Source: DASQFQ01 sp963811595 (GTDB taxonomy: Bacteria > Actinomycetota > Thermoleophilia > Solirubrobacterales > Solirubrobacteraceae). Taken from it: a stretch of DNA of 64,000 bases. The DNA is taken from NCBI GenBank assembly GCA_963811595.1, contig CAWERW010000002.1, positions 310,001 to 374,000 on the forward strand. Direction: 5' to 3'. The notes under the pieces were generated by a model. It was not told where the DNA came from, did no database searches, and was given only the letters and a program-made list of their open reading frames with translations. The position numbers were made by a program, and so were the translations under genes. Below are positions 43,854 to 52,028 of this stretch, piece by piece (positions within the stretch are counted from its first letter, which is position 1; every line of letters begins with the position of its first letter).

Positions 43854-43939
43854 GCGGTCCCGGTGAGGGAGCGCCTCGAGGGCGCGCCGCTACTTCGAGA
43901 GAGGTCGTCGTCGTCAGGCATCAGGGCGACGAGGCCATG

Positions 43940-44182
43940 CTACCCCACGCCCAGGCCGTCAATCCCGGCCGCCAGGTCGTGGTCGGCCTGCGTGACCCTG
44001 CCCTCGGAGTGGGTGCTGAGCGTCAGCCGCACCTTGTTCCAGCCGTGGATGAGGATGTCCGGGTGGTGGTTGGCGCCCTCGGCCATCTCCGCGACCTGGT
44101 TCACGAACCCCATGGCAGCCGCGAAGTCCTTGACCTCGAAGTCCTTGACGAGGGCCTCGCCCTCCTGCCGCCAGTCGCTCAT
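43940..44182 (-). CDS. 4a-hydroxytetrahydrobiopterin dehydratase (pterin-4a-carbinolamine dehydratase)
   Basis: 80 residues, shorter than the usual 95-110. It keeps the active-site HHPD motif (39-42) and the HGWNKVRLTLSTHSEGRVT segment. It dehydrates 4a-hydroxytetrahydropterin to regenerate the cofactor of aromatic amino-acid hydroxylases. No such hydroxylase is encoded in the window. It starts 12 bases from the divergent BtuF-like gene. Confidence 0.9.
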   Translation of the reverse strand: MSDWRQEGEALVKDFEVKDFAAAMGFVNQVAEMAEGANHHPDILIHGWNKVRLTLSTHSEGRVTQADHDLAAGIDGLGVG

Positions 44183-44194
44183 ATCCTGCTCCTC

Positions 44195-45085
44195 GTGCGC
44201 ATCGTGTCCCTCGTGCCCTCGGCCACCGAGATGCTGTTCGCGCTCGGGCTGGGCGACGAGATTACCGCCGTCACGCACGAGTGCGACCACCCCGCGGCCG
44301 CGCTCGAGCTGCCCAAGGTCACGCGCGACCTGATCGGTCCCGGGCTCGAGCCGGCGGAGATCGATCGCGCGGTGCGCGAGCTCACCGAGCAGGGCAAGGC
44401 GATCTACGAGCTCGACGAGGCGCGGCTGCGCGACCTCCAGCCCGACCTGATCGTCACGCAGGCGCTGTGCGCGGTCTGCGCGGTCTCCTACGACGACGTC
44501 AAGGCCGTCGCGGAGCGGATCGAGCCCGAGCCGCAGGTGCTGTCGCTCGACCCGCACACGCTCGGCGAGGTGCTCGGCGACGTGCGCACGCTCGCGGAGG
44601 CGACGGACGTGCGCGACGCCGGCGTCGACCTCGTGCAGGACGCCGCCGCGCGGATCGACCGGGTGCGGCTCGCGGTGCGCGCGCAGCCGCCGGTGCGCGT
44701 CGCCGCGCTCGAGTGGCTCGACCCCGTGTTCGTCGCCGGGCACTGGACGCCGCAGCTGATCGAGTACGCCGGCGGCAGCGACGTGCTCGGGCTGGCCGGC
44801 GAGCACTCGGAGGTCCGCTCGTGGGCGGAGGTCGCCGCGGCGCGCCCCGAGGTCGTGGTCGTCATGCCGTGCGGCTACGACGCCGGGCGCGCGCTCGAGG
44901 AGGCCCACACGTTCGCCGGCGAGCTCGCGGAGATCGGCGCGCGACGCGTCGTCGCGGTCGACGCCGCCGCGTACTTCTCGCGCCCCGGCCCGCGGCTCGT
45001 CGACGGGCTCGAGCTGATGGCCCACATCCTGCATCCGGACCGCGTCCCCGACGCGCCCGGACAGGCGCTCGAGGTCGCGCTCTAG
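44195..45085 (+). CDS. BtuF-like cobalamin/siderophore-binding protein, no signal peptide
   Basis: 296 residues, class III periplasmic-binding fold: opening RIVSLVPSATEMLFALGLGD, then VTHECDHP, LQPDLIVTQALCAVC and the C-terminal AEIGARRVVAVDAAAYFSRPGPRLVDGLEL. Such proteins bind vitamin B12 or ferric chelates for ABC uptake. This one starts directly with the first strand and has no signal peptide or lipobox, and no ABC permease is adjacent; it may be a cytoplasmic cobalamin-binding protein. TATCCT lies seven bases before the GTG (leaderless layout). Confidence 0.83.
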   Translation: MRIVSLVPSATEMLFALGLGDEITAVTHECDHPAAALELPKVTRDLIGPGLEPAEIDRAVRELTEQGKAIYELDEARLRDLQPDLIVTQALCAVCAVSYDDVKAVAERIEPEPQVLSLDPHTLGEVLGDVRTLAEATDVRDAGVDLVQDAAARIDRVRLAVRAQPPVRVAALEWLDPVFVAGHWTPQLIEYAGGSDVLGLAGEHSEVRSWAEVAAARPEVVVVMPCGYDAGRALEEAHTFAGELAEIGARRVVAVDAAAYFSRPGPRLVDGLELMAHILHPDRVPDAPGQALEVAL

Positions 45086-45924
45086 AAGCCGACCTTGTCG
45101 CGCGCCACGTAGTAGGTGGCGGCGAGGGCGGCGAGGCTGATCGCCGTGCAGATGAGCACGGGGATCAGCGGCGACGAGCGGCGCCCGGCCATGCGGGTGA
45201 CGATCCAGCCGGCCAGGAAGCCGCCGAGCAGGCCGCCCATGTGGCCGCCGATCGAGATGTTGAGGCCCGGGAACAGGAACGGGAACAGCAGGTTGATGAG
45301 GATCGTCGGCCCGAGGCCCGACTGCATCGGATCGATGCCGCGGGCGCGCAGGAACACGACGCCCGCGCCCATCAGCCCGAACACCGCGCCGGACGCGCCG
45401 ACCGTGTAGCTGCCTTCGCTCGAGAGCAGGATCGCGCCGAACGCGCCGGTCAGCAGCGACGTGAAGTAGATCGCGCCGAAGCGCCACTTGCCGAGGCTCG
45501 GCTCCAGCAGCTGCCCGAGGATGTAGAGCAGGTACATGTTGAAGCCGATGTGCAGGAAGCCGAACGTACCCTGCGCGTGCAGGAAGCCGCCGGTGAACAC
45601 GCGCCACAGCTCGCCGTTGGCCACGCCGCCGTCCGGCGGGATCAGCCCGGGGATCGGGCCGGCCGCGAGCACGCCGTCGAAGTAGGCGGCGGAGCTGCCG
45701 CGCGACCCGAAGAACAGCACGACGTTGATCCCGATCAGCACGTAGGTCAGGACCGGGTCGCCGTGCAGCGACGCCATCGTGCGCACCGGCGTCTTGTCGC
45801 GCGAGCACTCCGGGCAGCGCATCCCGACCGGCGTCGGGGTCATGCAGTCGGGGCAGATGGGCCGCCCGCAGTTCGAGCACGAGACGCCCGTCTCGCGGTC
45901 CGGGTGGCGGTAGCACGTGGCCAT
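45082..45924 (-). CDS. rhomboid-family intramembrane serine protease with N-terminal zinc finger
   Basis: 280 residues. A B-box-like zinc region (C4, H7, C16, C19, C24, C27, C37, C40) precedes six or seven membrane helices. The catalytic dyad is S178 (GASGAVFG) and H228 (GGHMGG), with the HIGFNMYLL motif near 125-133. It cleaves membrane proteins within the bilayer. The cytoplasmic zinc module may recruit substrate or partners. ATG 45924 was chosen to begin just before the zinc region. It overlaps the convergent BtuF-like gene by 4 bases. Confidence 0.9.
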   Translation of the reverse strand: MATCYRHPDRETGVSCSNCGRPICPDCMTPTPVGMRCPECSRDKTPVRTMASLHGDPVLTYVLIGINVVLFFGSRGSSAAYFDGVLAAGPIPGLIPPDGGVANGELWRVFTGGFLHAQGTFGFLHIGFNMYLLYILGQLLEPSLGKWRFGAIYFTSLLTGAFGAILLSSEGSYTVGASGAVFGLMGAGVVFLRARGIDPMQSGLGPTILINLLFPFLFPGLNISIGGHMGGLLGGFLAGWIVTRMAGRRSSPLIPVLICTAISLAALAATYYVARDKVGF

Positions 45925-45949
45925 GCGGCTGCGCGACGCTAGCACGGCC

Positions 45950-46651
45950 CTATGTGCTTGCCGTCAGCACCACGTTTCCGGTCGGCGTGTCGGAGCCGCG
46001 CGGCGGCTCGTCGGTGACCATCACGGCGCGCACGCCGTCGAGCGAGCCGGGCACGTCGACGTGGGCCGAGCCGTCGTCGCTCACGCTGAAGAGCGCATCG
46101 GTCGGCTCCGGCGCGTCGCCGCCCTTGTCGATCCACACCTGGTAGACGCGGCCCTCCGGAGGCGCGGGCAGGTCGCGTGCGACGAGCCGTCCGCGGTCAT
46201 CCTCGATCTCGAGGGTCGCGCGCCCGCCGCCCGTCACCTGCGCGGTGATCGTCTCCGTGCCGCTCTGCAGCGCCTGCGCGCCGAAGAAGCCGATGGCGAG
46301 CGCGGCGAGCCCCAGCGCGAGCGCAGGCCGCAGCGACAGGCCGCCGAGCCACGAGCGCCGGCGGCGCGGGCGGGGGCGGTCGGCCTCCGGGCCCGCGGCG
46401 CTCAGCAGCGAGGCCTCGCTCTCGACGGTGGCCATGATGCGGTCCTTGAGCGCCGGCGGGGGGACGCGCGGCGCGGCCGACATCGGCAGCGCGTCGGCGG
46501 CGACCTGCAGCGACGCCGCGTCCGCCTGGCAGACCTCGCAGCTCGCGAGATGGGCCCGGAAGCCGTCGGCCTCCTGCTCGGGCAGCGCGCCCAGCAGCCA
46601 GGCGCCGAGCGAGTCGGCCCACTGGTCGTGATCGTGCGCGGGGGTGCTCAT
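45950..46651 (-). CDS. anti-sigma factor (RskA-like, zinc-associated)
   Basis: 233 residues. Cytoplasmic ZAS-type motif HLASCEVC (His about 34, Cys 38 and 41) is followed by a linker, one membrane helix (about 111-128) and a periplasmic RskA domain (about 135-230). It should bind and inhibit the ECF sigma factor encoded just upstream. ATG 46651 overlaps the sigma stop as ATGA. Release probably requires proteolysis; the rhomboid gene is next door, though no link is proven. Confidence 0.9.
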   Translation of the reverse strand: MSTPAHDHDQWADSLGAWLLGALPEQEADGFRAHLASCEVCQADAASLQVAADALPMSAAPRVPPPALKDRIMATVESEASLLSAAGPEADRPRPRRRRSWLGGLSLRPALALGLAALAIGFFGAQALQSGTETITAQVTGGGRATLEIEDDRGRLVARDLPAPPEGRVYQVWIDKGGDAPEPTDALFSVSDDGSAHVDVPGSLDGVRAVMVTDEPPRGSDTPTGNVVLTAST

Positions 46652-47232
46652 GTCGAGGGCAGCTCCAGGGTGCGCAGATGGTTGCGCAGCTTCTCGAGGC
46701 CGAGGCGCATCCGGCCCTTCACGGTGCCGACCGGCGTCTCGAGCATCTCGGCGATCTCGGTGTGCGTGAAGCCGCCGAAGTAGGCGAGCTCGATGACGTG
46801 CGACTGCTCGGCGGGCAGGTTGTCCATCGCCGAGCGGATCGTGTCGGCCTCCTCGCGGCGGGCGACCTCATTCTCCGTGCGCTCGGGCGCCTCGACGCGC
46901 TCCTCTATGCCTTCGTCGCTCGCGCGGCGCTTGGCGTGAACGGAGGTGCGGCGCAGCTGGTCGATCGCCCGATGGTGGACGATCCCCAGCACCCACGTGC
47001 GCACGGAGCCGCGGGCGCGCTCGTAGCGCGCGCCGGAGCGCCAGATCGACAGGAAGGCCTCCTGCACGACGTCCTCGGCCACGTTGCCGCGGCCGACCAT
47101 CCGGTAGGCGACCGAGAAGGCGGCGCCGGCGTGGCGGTCGTATACGGCTTCGAAGGCGCGGGCGTCGCCACGGCGGACCAGTTGCATGAGGTCCTCGTCG
47201 GCGAGCGAGTGTAGGTCGGGGGCTCTGGGCAT
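46648..47232 (-). CDS. ECF-type RNA polymerase sigma factor (SigK-like)
   Basis: 194 residues. Sigma region 2 (about 25-90, AYRMVGRGNVAEDVVQEAFLSIW) and region 4 (about 135-185, HTEIAEMLETPVGTVKGRMRLGL) are clear, with a 40-residue charged linker between. Paired with the downstream RskA-like anti-sigma, this matches the SigK/RskA module of Actinobacteria. Its promoter probably lies in the 37-base gap from the neighbouring small membrane-protein gene. Confidence 0.93.
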   Translation of the reverse strand: MPRAPDLHSLADEDLMQLVRRGDARAFEAVYDRHAGAAFSVAYRMVGRGNVAEDVVQEAFLSIWRSGARYERARGSVRTWVLGIVHHRAIDQLRRTSVHAKRRASDEGIEERVEAPERTENEVARREEADTIRSAMDNLPAEQSHVIELAYFGGFTHTEIAEMLETPVGTVKGRMRLGLEKLRNHLRTLELPST

Positions 47233-47269
47233 GCGCTCCAGTTCCTTACGCCCCGGGAGTCTGCGCGGA

Positions 47270-47632
47270 TCAGCGCAGATCGTCCAGCAGCCGCCGCGCC
47301 TCGCGCCCGCCGTCGCGCAGGGTGCGCACGGCGAGCTCGGCGACGTTGGCGGAATGCGCGCGCCGGCGATGGCGCTGGCGCTGCGTGCGCAGCACGACGA
47401 GCCCGACGGCGGCGGCCGAGCCCACCACCGCGGCGGCGGCCGGGCGGCCGAGCCGGACCCAGTTCTTCGGGTCGCCGAGCGTCGAGAGCTCCCACGTCTC
47501 GAGCTCGTCGGCCGCCATCTCGATCAGCGAGCCGAGCGTGCTCTCCAGCCGCAGCTCGAGCTCCACGGGCGGCTCCACGGGCGCCAGCGCCTGGCGCAGC
47601 ATGGTCTCGATGTCGAACGTCCGCTCGTTCAT
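47270..47632 (-). CDS. small single-pass membrane protein cotranslated with the second ECF sigma
   Basis: 120 residues: an acidic amphipathic N-terminal half (LRQALAPVEPPVELELRL), one membrane helix (about 62-82) and a basic C-terminal tail (QRQRHRRRAHSA). Its ATG overlaps the ECF sigma stop as ATGA. Position and coupling suggest an anti-sigma or membrane tether, but no HXXXCXXC zinc motif is present. No recognised family. Confidence 0.7.
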   Translation of the reverse strand: MNERTFDIETMLRQALAPVEPPVELELRLESTLGSLIEMAADELETWELSTLGDPKNWVRLGRPAAAAVVGSAAAVGLVVLRTQRQRHRRRAHSANVAELAVRTLRDGGREARRLLDDLR

Positions 47633-48186
47633 TCAGTAGGTCCTTCGGCCTTCTTGACGAGTTCCTCGAGCTGCTTGATGGCTCGGTGCAACAACACCTT
47701 CGTCGCGCCGTCGGTGCGCCCCAGCGCCCGGGCGATCTCCCGGTTGTCCATACCCAGCGCGAAGCGCATGATCAACGCCTCGCGGCGATCGTCCGGCAGA
47801 TCCTGCACGCACTCGAGGATGCGCTTGAGGTCGTCGCGGTCCTCGACCAGCCCTTCCGTCGTGTGCGTGGCCGAGATCGTGCTGGCGTCGTCGATCGGGG
47901 TCTGCGGCTTGCGCGAGCGGTCGCGGTAGTAGTTCGCGGCGAGGTTGTGCGCGATCCGGATCAGCCACGGCCGCAGCGGGCGCCCCTCCGACTCGCGCTG
48001 GGCGCGCTCGAAGTGCCGGTAGGCCTGCAGGAACGTCTGCTCCGTCAGGTCCTCGGCGTCGTGGTGGTTGCCCACCCGGTAGTACGAGTACGAGTAGACG
48101 TCGCGCAGATGCGCCTTGTAGAGCGCCGAGAAGTCCGCGTCGAGGCGGGCCTTGGCCGCGGTCGAGTCCTCCGGTGCCGAGGCCAT
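47629..48186 (-). CDS. ECF-type RNA polymerase sigma factor
   Basis: 185 residues. Region 2 (about 20-90, with SYYRVGNHHDAEDLTEQTFLQAYRHF split by the usual linker) and region 4 (about 125-175, DNREIARALGRTDGATKVLLHRAI) are intact. It is followed by a small membrane protein with 4-base overlap. Distinct from the SigK-like factor 400 bases away, so the locus holds two separate ECF modules in tandem. Confidence 0.92.
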   Translation of the reverse strand: MASAPEDSTAAKARLDADFSALYKAHLRDVYSYSYYRVGNHHDAEDLTEQTFLQAYRHFERAQRESEGRPLRPWLIRIAHNLAANYYRDRSRKPQTPIDDASTISATHTTEGLVEDRDDLKRILECVQDLPDDRREALIMRFALGMDNREIARALGRTDGATKVLLHRAIKQLEELVKKAEGPTE

Positions 48187-48196
48187 GCATGGGAGG

Positions 48197-49861
48197 CTAC
48201 GCCGCGCGGACCTTCTGTGGGCGCTTGGGCGCCGGCCGCGGCGCGGTCAGCGACTCCGTCCAGCTCGCCGCCTCGACCTCGCCCTCGATGACGCCCGCCA
48301 GCCCGCGCAGCGCGGGGGCGTCGACGCCGGCCGCCTGCACGCGCTCGACGAGCAGCGGGACGCACGCGACGGCCTCGGCGGTCTGGCCGAGCGCGGTGTC
48401 GATGTCCTCCGCGGGTATGCCCTGTGCGAGCAGCTCGCCGGCGCGGCGGTTGCGCGAGCCGTCGGCCATCACGGTGGCGACGAGGTCGCCGGCGCCGGCG
48501 AGACCGGCGAACGTCTCCGGGGCCGAGCCCTCGTGGCGCGCGAGCGCGTCGATCTCCGCGAACACCTTGCCGGCGGCGGCGCCGGCGGCGTTGGGGCCGG
48601 CGGGCGACGCGGCGGCGGCGGCGAGCGCGGCGGCGTTCTTGGCGCAGCCGGCGAGCTCGACGCCGACGATGTCGCGCGTGGAGCCGGCGTCGAAGCCGGC
48701 GGCGGTCAGCGCGTCCGTGACCTGGCGGCCGAAGGCGGGGTCGCTCGCGCCGACGACGAGCGAGGCGCCGCCGCTGAGCGCGGCCGCGGCGTGGGCGGGG
48801 CCGGCCAGCGCGCCGACGGCCCACGCGTTCACGCGGTCCCTGACGTACTCGGAGGGCAACGTGCCGAGCGGCGGGACGAGGCCCTTGGACATGACGAGCA
48901 CGCCGGCGCGGCGCGGGATCGCGCCCGCGTGGGCGGCGACGGCGCTCGGCAGCCCCGCGGACGGAACGGCGAACGCGACGAGGTCGTGGCGCGAGAGCTC
49001 GAGATCGGCGGCGCGCATGACGGTGATCGACTCCGGCAGCTCGACGCCGGGCAGGTACTCGTCGTTGCGCCCGCTGGCGACGATGTCGTTGGCCTGGTCG
49101 GCGGTGCGGCAGCCGAGGTCGACCTCGAGGCCGGCGCGGGCGAGCATCGTCGCGACGGCCGTGCCCCACGAGCCGGCGCCGATGACGGCGGCGCGGCGCA
49201 GCGGCGGCAGGCCCCCGAGCCACTCCCACTGGAGCATCACGCAGGGCCAGATGCGGTCGGTGACAGCGGCGGCGAGCGTGCGTGACGGGGCCTGGACCTC
49301 CGGGAAGGTGAGCGCGCGGCCGACGCGCACGCGCACCTTGTGCGGGCGGATGCGCCAGCCCTTGCGCACGGCCTCGGTGCCGATGATGGCGACCGGGACG
49401 ACGGGCGCGCCGGACTCGAGCGCGAGCCGACCGACGCCGCGGCGCGGGCGGCCGAGCGCGCCCGGGCGGATGCGCGTGCCCTCGGGGAAGATGAGGACGG
49501 CGTCGCCGCGGGCGAGGATCGCCTTCGCGGTCTCGATCATGTCCGCGTCGCCGGCGCCGCGGCGGACGGGGAAGGCGCCGAGGTTGTTGAGCAGCCAGGC
49601 GCGCAGGCGGCCGGTGAACAGCTCCTCCTTGGCGACGTAGTAGAGCGGGCGCCGCGCGATCGTGGCGATGATGAACGGGTCGAGGAACGAGCGGTGGTTC
49701 GACGCGAGGATCACCGGGCCGTCGGGCACGTGCTCGCGCCCGATCCGCGACAGCCGGAAGTAGAGGTGGAAGAACGGCTGCAGGACCGCCCGCACGAGCC
49801 AGTAGATGAGGGGGTTCACGCCCTTGTCGCGAGCGCGGGCATGCAGCGAGGCGTGCTCCAT
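48197..49861 (-). CDS. fused PlsC acyltransferase and glycerol-3-phosphate dehydrogenase
   Basis: 554 residues made of two enzymes. Residues about 15-195 are a PlsC-type 1-acyl-sn-glycerol-3-phosphate acyltransferase with NHRSFLD (H56, D61) and FPEGTR (125-130). Residues about 222-540 are GpsA, NAD(P)-dependent glycerol-3-phosphate dehydrogenase, with GAGSWGTA (228-235), the CAKN motif and DLVATV. The junction has no stop or frameshift. The two halves provide the glycerol backbone and a later acylation step in phosphatidic acid synthesis. Confidence 0.92.
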   Translation of the reverse strand: MEHASLHARARDKGVNPLIYWLVRAVLQPFFHLYFRLSRIGREHVPDGPVILASNHRSFLDPFIIATIARRPLYYVAKEELFTGRLRAWLLNNLGAFPVRRGAGDADMIETAKAILARGDAVLIFPEGTRIRPGALGRPRRGVGRLALESGAPVVPVAIIGTEAVRKGWRIRPHKVRVRVGRALTFPEVQAPSRTLAAAVTDRIWPCVMLQWEWLGGLPPLRRAAVIGAGSWGTAVATMLARAGLEVDLGCRTADQANDIVASGRNDEYLPGVELPESITVMRAADLELSRHDLVAFAVPSAGLPSAVAAHAGAIPRRAGVLVMSKGLVPPLGTLPSEYVRDRVNAWAVGALAGPAHAAAALSGGASLVVGASDPAFGRQVTDALTAAGFDAGSTRDIVGVELAGCAKNAAALAAAAASPAGPNAAGAAAGKVFAEIDALARHEGSAPETFAGLAGAGDLVATVMADGSRNRRAGELLAQGIPAEDIDTALGQTAEAVACVPLLVERVQAAGVDAPALRGLAGVIEGEVEAASWTESLTAPRPAPKRPQKVRAA

Positions 49862-49906
49862 GACGAGGGTTACCCGAGCCGTGACGGCTCGTTACAGTTG
49901 TCGCAG

Positions 49907-50446
49907 ATGGCCCTCAACGGAACCCGCACCCTGCGCGGTGCCCTCGCAGGAGCGGCCGGCGCTGCCGTGTGGGCCGCCCAGCAGCCGCTCGACAAGAAGG
50001 TCTTCGGCGTCGAGTACGACGACGTCGAGCTGCTCGGCAAGTGGGTCACGCGCGAGCCCGCGTGGCTGCCGATCGGGCTGGCGATCCACGTGCTCAACGG
50101 CGCCGCGTTCGGCGCGGCGTACGCGAACATCGCACCGAGCCTCCCCGGCCCGCGGCCGGCGCGCGGCGTGCTGATGGCGCTGGGCGAGCACCTCGCCACA
50201 TGGCCCGGGACGCGCCTGCTCGACCGCGTCCACCCGGCGGCCGGCGACTTCCCGGAGTTGTGGGGCAACCCGCGCGCGTTCGGCCAGGCCGTCTGGCGGC
50301 ACGCGCTGTTCGGCTTCGTCCTCGGCGAGCTCGAGCGGCGTCTCAACCCGCCCGCCGACGCGCCGGCGCCGATCGACGACGCCGCCGTGGCCTCGAACGG
50401 CCACGGGTCCGCAGAGCACCTCGTGGCCGTCGGCCCGGTCGACTGA
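49907..50446 (+). CDS. conserved small membrane-associated protein of unknown function
   Basis: 179 residues. Hydrophobic segments around 12-24, 56-78 and 125-140 alternate with polar stretches, including PGTRLLDRVHPAAGDFPELWGN and FGQAVWRHALFGFVLGELERRLN. It looks like an integral membrane protein with a disordered acidic tail. Family not recognised. A TACAGT -10-like box lies eight bases before ATG 49907. Its stop overlaps the next gene at CTGA. Confidence 0.75.
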   Translation: MALNGTRTLRGALAGAAGAAVWAAQQPLDKKVFGVEYDDVELLGKWVTREPAWLPIGLAIHVLNGAAFGAAYANIAPSLPGPRPARGVLMALGEHLATWPGTRLLDRVHPAAGDFPELWGNPRAFGQAVWRHALFGFVLGELERRLNPPADAPAPIDDAAVASNGHGSAEHLVAVGPVD

Positions 50447-51384
50447 GCCGCCGGGTCCTCATCACGGGCGCGTCCGGCTTCGCCGGCGGCCACCTCGCGC
50501 GCGCGTGCGCCGGGGCGGGCGACGAGGTCGTGGACCTCTCGCGCTCCAGCGGGCTCGGCGTCGACCTGCTCGACGCGGCCGCCGTGCGCGCCGCCGTGCG
50601 CGACACCGCGCCGGAGGTGGTGCACCACCTGGCGGCGCGCGCACACGTGGGCGAGTCGTGGCGCGAGCCCGCGGCCTACCTGCGCGACAACGCGGCGATG
50701 ACGCTGCACCTGCTCGAGGCGGTGCGCGACGAGGCCCCGGACGCGGCCGTGGTGGTGGTCGGCTCGTCCGAGCTCTACGGCCCGCCCGCCACGCTGCCGG
50801 TCGACGAGCGCGCGCCGCTGCGGCCGCAGAACCCCTACGCGGTCTCGAAGGCGAGCGCCGACCTGCTCGCCGGCTTCTTCGCCGACGCGCACGGCCTGCG
50901 GATCGTGCGCCCGCGCGCGTTCAACCACGCGGGCCCGGGCCAGGAGCCGATCTACGCGATCGCGTCGTTCGCGCGCCAGCTCGCCGCGGGGCTGGAGCGG
51001 GGCGAGGAGCCGGTGCGAATCGTCACCGGCAACCCCGACGCGCGGCGCGACTACACCGACGTGCGCGACGTCGTGCGCGCCTACCGCGCGCTCGCCGACG
51101 GCGCCGAGCCGGGCGTCTACAACGTCTGCTCGGGCCGCCCCGCGTCGGCGGCGGAGCTCGTCGCCGCGCTGGGCAGCGCGGCCGGCGTCGAGATCGAGCA
51201 CGTCGTCGACCCGAAGCTGCGCCGTGCGCACGAGGTCATGGAGGTGCGCGGCGACTTCGCGAAGCTCCGCGAGGCCACCGGCTGGGAGCCGGAGATCCCG
51301 CTCGTGCGCACGCTCGCCGACACCGTCAAGTGGTGGCGCGAGGAGATCCGCGCGGGCCGCGCGACGTCGCGGCTGCACGAATGA
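50443..51384 (+). CDS. NAD-dependent nucleotide-sugar epimerase/dehydratase with apparent CTG start
   Basis: 313 residues, extended SDR resembling GDP-mannose 4,6-dehydratase or RmlD-type enzymes: Rossmann motif VLITGASGFAGGHL at the very N-terminus, SSELYGP, YAVSKASADL (Tyr/Lys catalytic), RPRAFNHAGPGQ and RRDYTDVRDVVRAY. The Rossmann motif begins five codons after a CTG at 50443 that overlaps the upstream stop as CTGA; no ATG/GTG/TTG is available without losing the nucleotide-binding loop. Likely makes a deoxysugar for surface glycans. Confidence 0.88.
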   Translation: MSRRVLITGASGFAGGHLARACAGAGDEVVDLSRSSGLGVDLLDAAAVRAAVRDTAPEVVHHLAARAHVGESWREPAAYLRDNAAMTLHLLEAVRDEAPDAAVVVVGSSELYGPPATLPVDERAPLRPQNPYAVSKASADLLAGFFADAHGLRIVRPRAFNHAGPGQEPIYAIASFARQLAAGLERGEEPVRIVTGNPDARRDYTDVRDVVRAYRALADGAEPGVYNVCSGRPASAAELVAALGSAAGVEIEHVVDPKLRRAHEVMEVRGDFAKLREATGWEPEIPLVRTLADTVKWWREEIRAGRATSRLHE

Positions 51385-51459
51385 GCGTCTGAAGCGGAGC
51401 ATGCAACACCCGTCCACGCCGTTTCACGCGGAAACCGGCATGGGTACTAGGCTCCTTGA

Positions 51460-51855
51460 ATGCTCGAACTCCATCGAGAACGACCGAATTGGCTCGGGGC
51501 GCTCTCCGTGGCCCTCACCCGCCCGCCGGGCGTGCCCGAGCGCCGCGCCGGCGAGGATCCCTGGCGGAGCGAGGCGGGCAGCCGCCCGCGCCGGATCACC
51601 GACGACCTCGCGTGGCTGCGGCTCGCGTTCGAGGATCCCGCGGCCCACGGTCTGCGGCCGATCCCGCGCCGCAAGGCGATCGCCGCCTGGGAGCCGGACC
51701 CGACGGCCCACGAGAAGCTCGCGCGACTGCGCGAGCGCCACGTCCTCGAGGCCGCCGGCTTCGAGCTCACCGACGTGGCTGCGCCCCCGCGCGTCGCTCC
51801 GCCGCGCTTCGAGCGCCAGCCGGCCGAGACGCCGACGGCGCCGACCCGCCGCTAG
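51460..51855 (+). CDS. small soluble protein of unknown function
   Basis: 131 residues, charged and Arg/Pro/Ala-rich, with MLELHRERPNWLGALSVAL then RRITDDLAWLRLAFEDPAAHGL. No family recognised. A TACTAG box nine bases upstream of the ATG and high GC3 support a real gene. It ends 31 bases before tRNA-Thr. Confidence 0.6.
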   Translation: MLELHRERPNWLGALSVALTRPPGVPERRAGEDPWRSEAGSRPRRITDDLAWLRLAFEDPAAHGLRPIPRRKAIAAWEPDPTAHEKLARLRERHVLEAAGFELTDVAAPPRVAPPRFERQPAETPTAPTRR

Positions 51856-51885
51856 CGCGCCGGGCACCTAGACTCCGGGCGCCAA

Positions 51886-51958
51886 GCCGGAGTAGCTCAG
51901 CTGGTAGAGCACTTGATTTGTAATCAAGCGGTCAGGGGTTCGAGTCCCCTCTCCGGCT
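51886..51958 (+). tRNA. tRNA-Thr (anticodon TGT)
   Basis: 73-base cloverleaf. Acceptor stem GCCGGAG/CTCCGGC pairs fully. The D-arm is GCTCAGCTGGTAGAGC; the anticodon arm CTTGA-TTTGTAA-TCAAG has anticodon TGT, reading ACA/ACG Thr codons; the T-arm is AGGGGTTCGAGTCCCCT. CCA is not encoded. A TAGACT -10-like box lies at 51869-51874. Confidence 0.97.
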
Positions 51959-52028
51959 CTTGGGCCCTTCGGCTCAACTGTGGGCCTGGGTCTTCCGTGC
52001 CGGCGCGGCACCTGCTTCCCTACCGGCC

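Noticed and set aside
47629..48190. Alternative frame starting at 48190 over the ECF sigma gene
   Set aside because: The overlapping frame is Gly/Arg-rich without domains; the sigma frame has regions 2 and 4.
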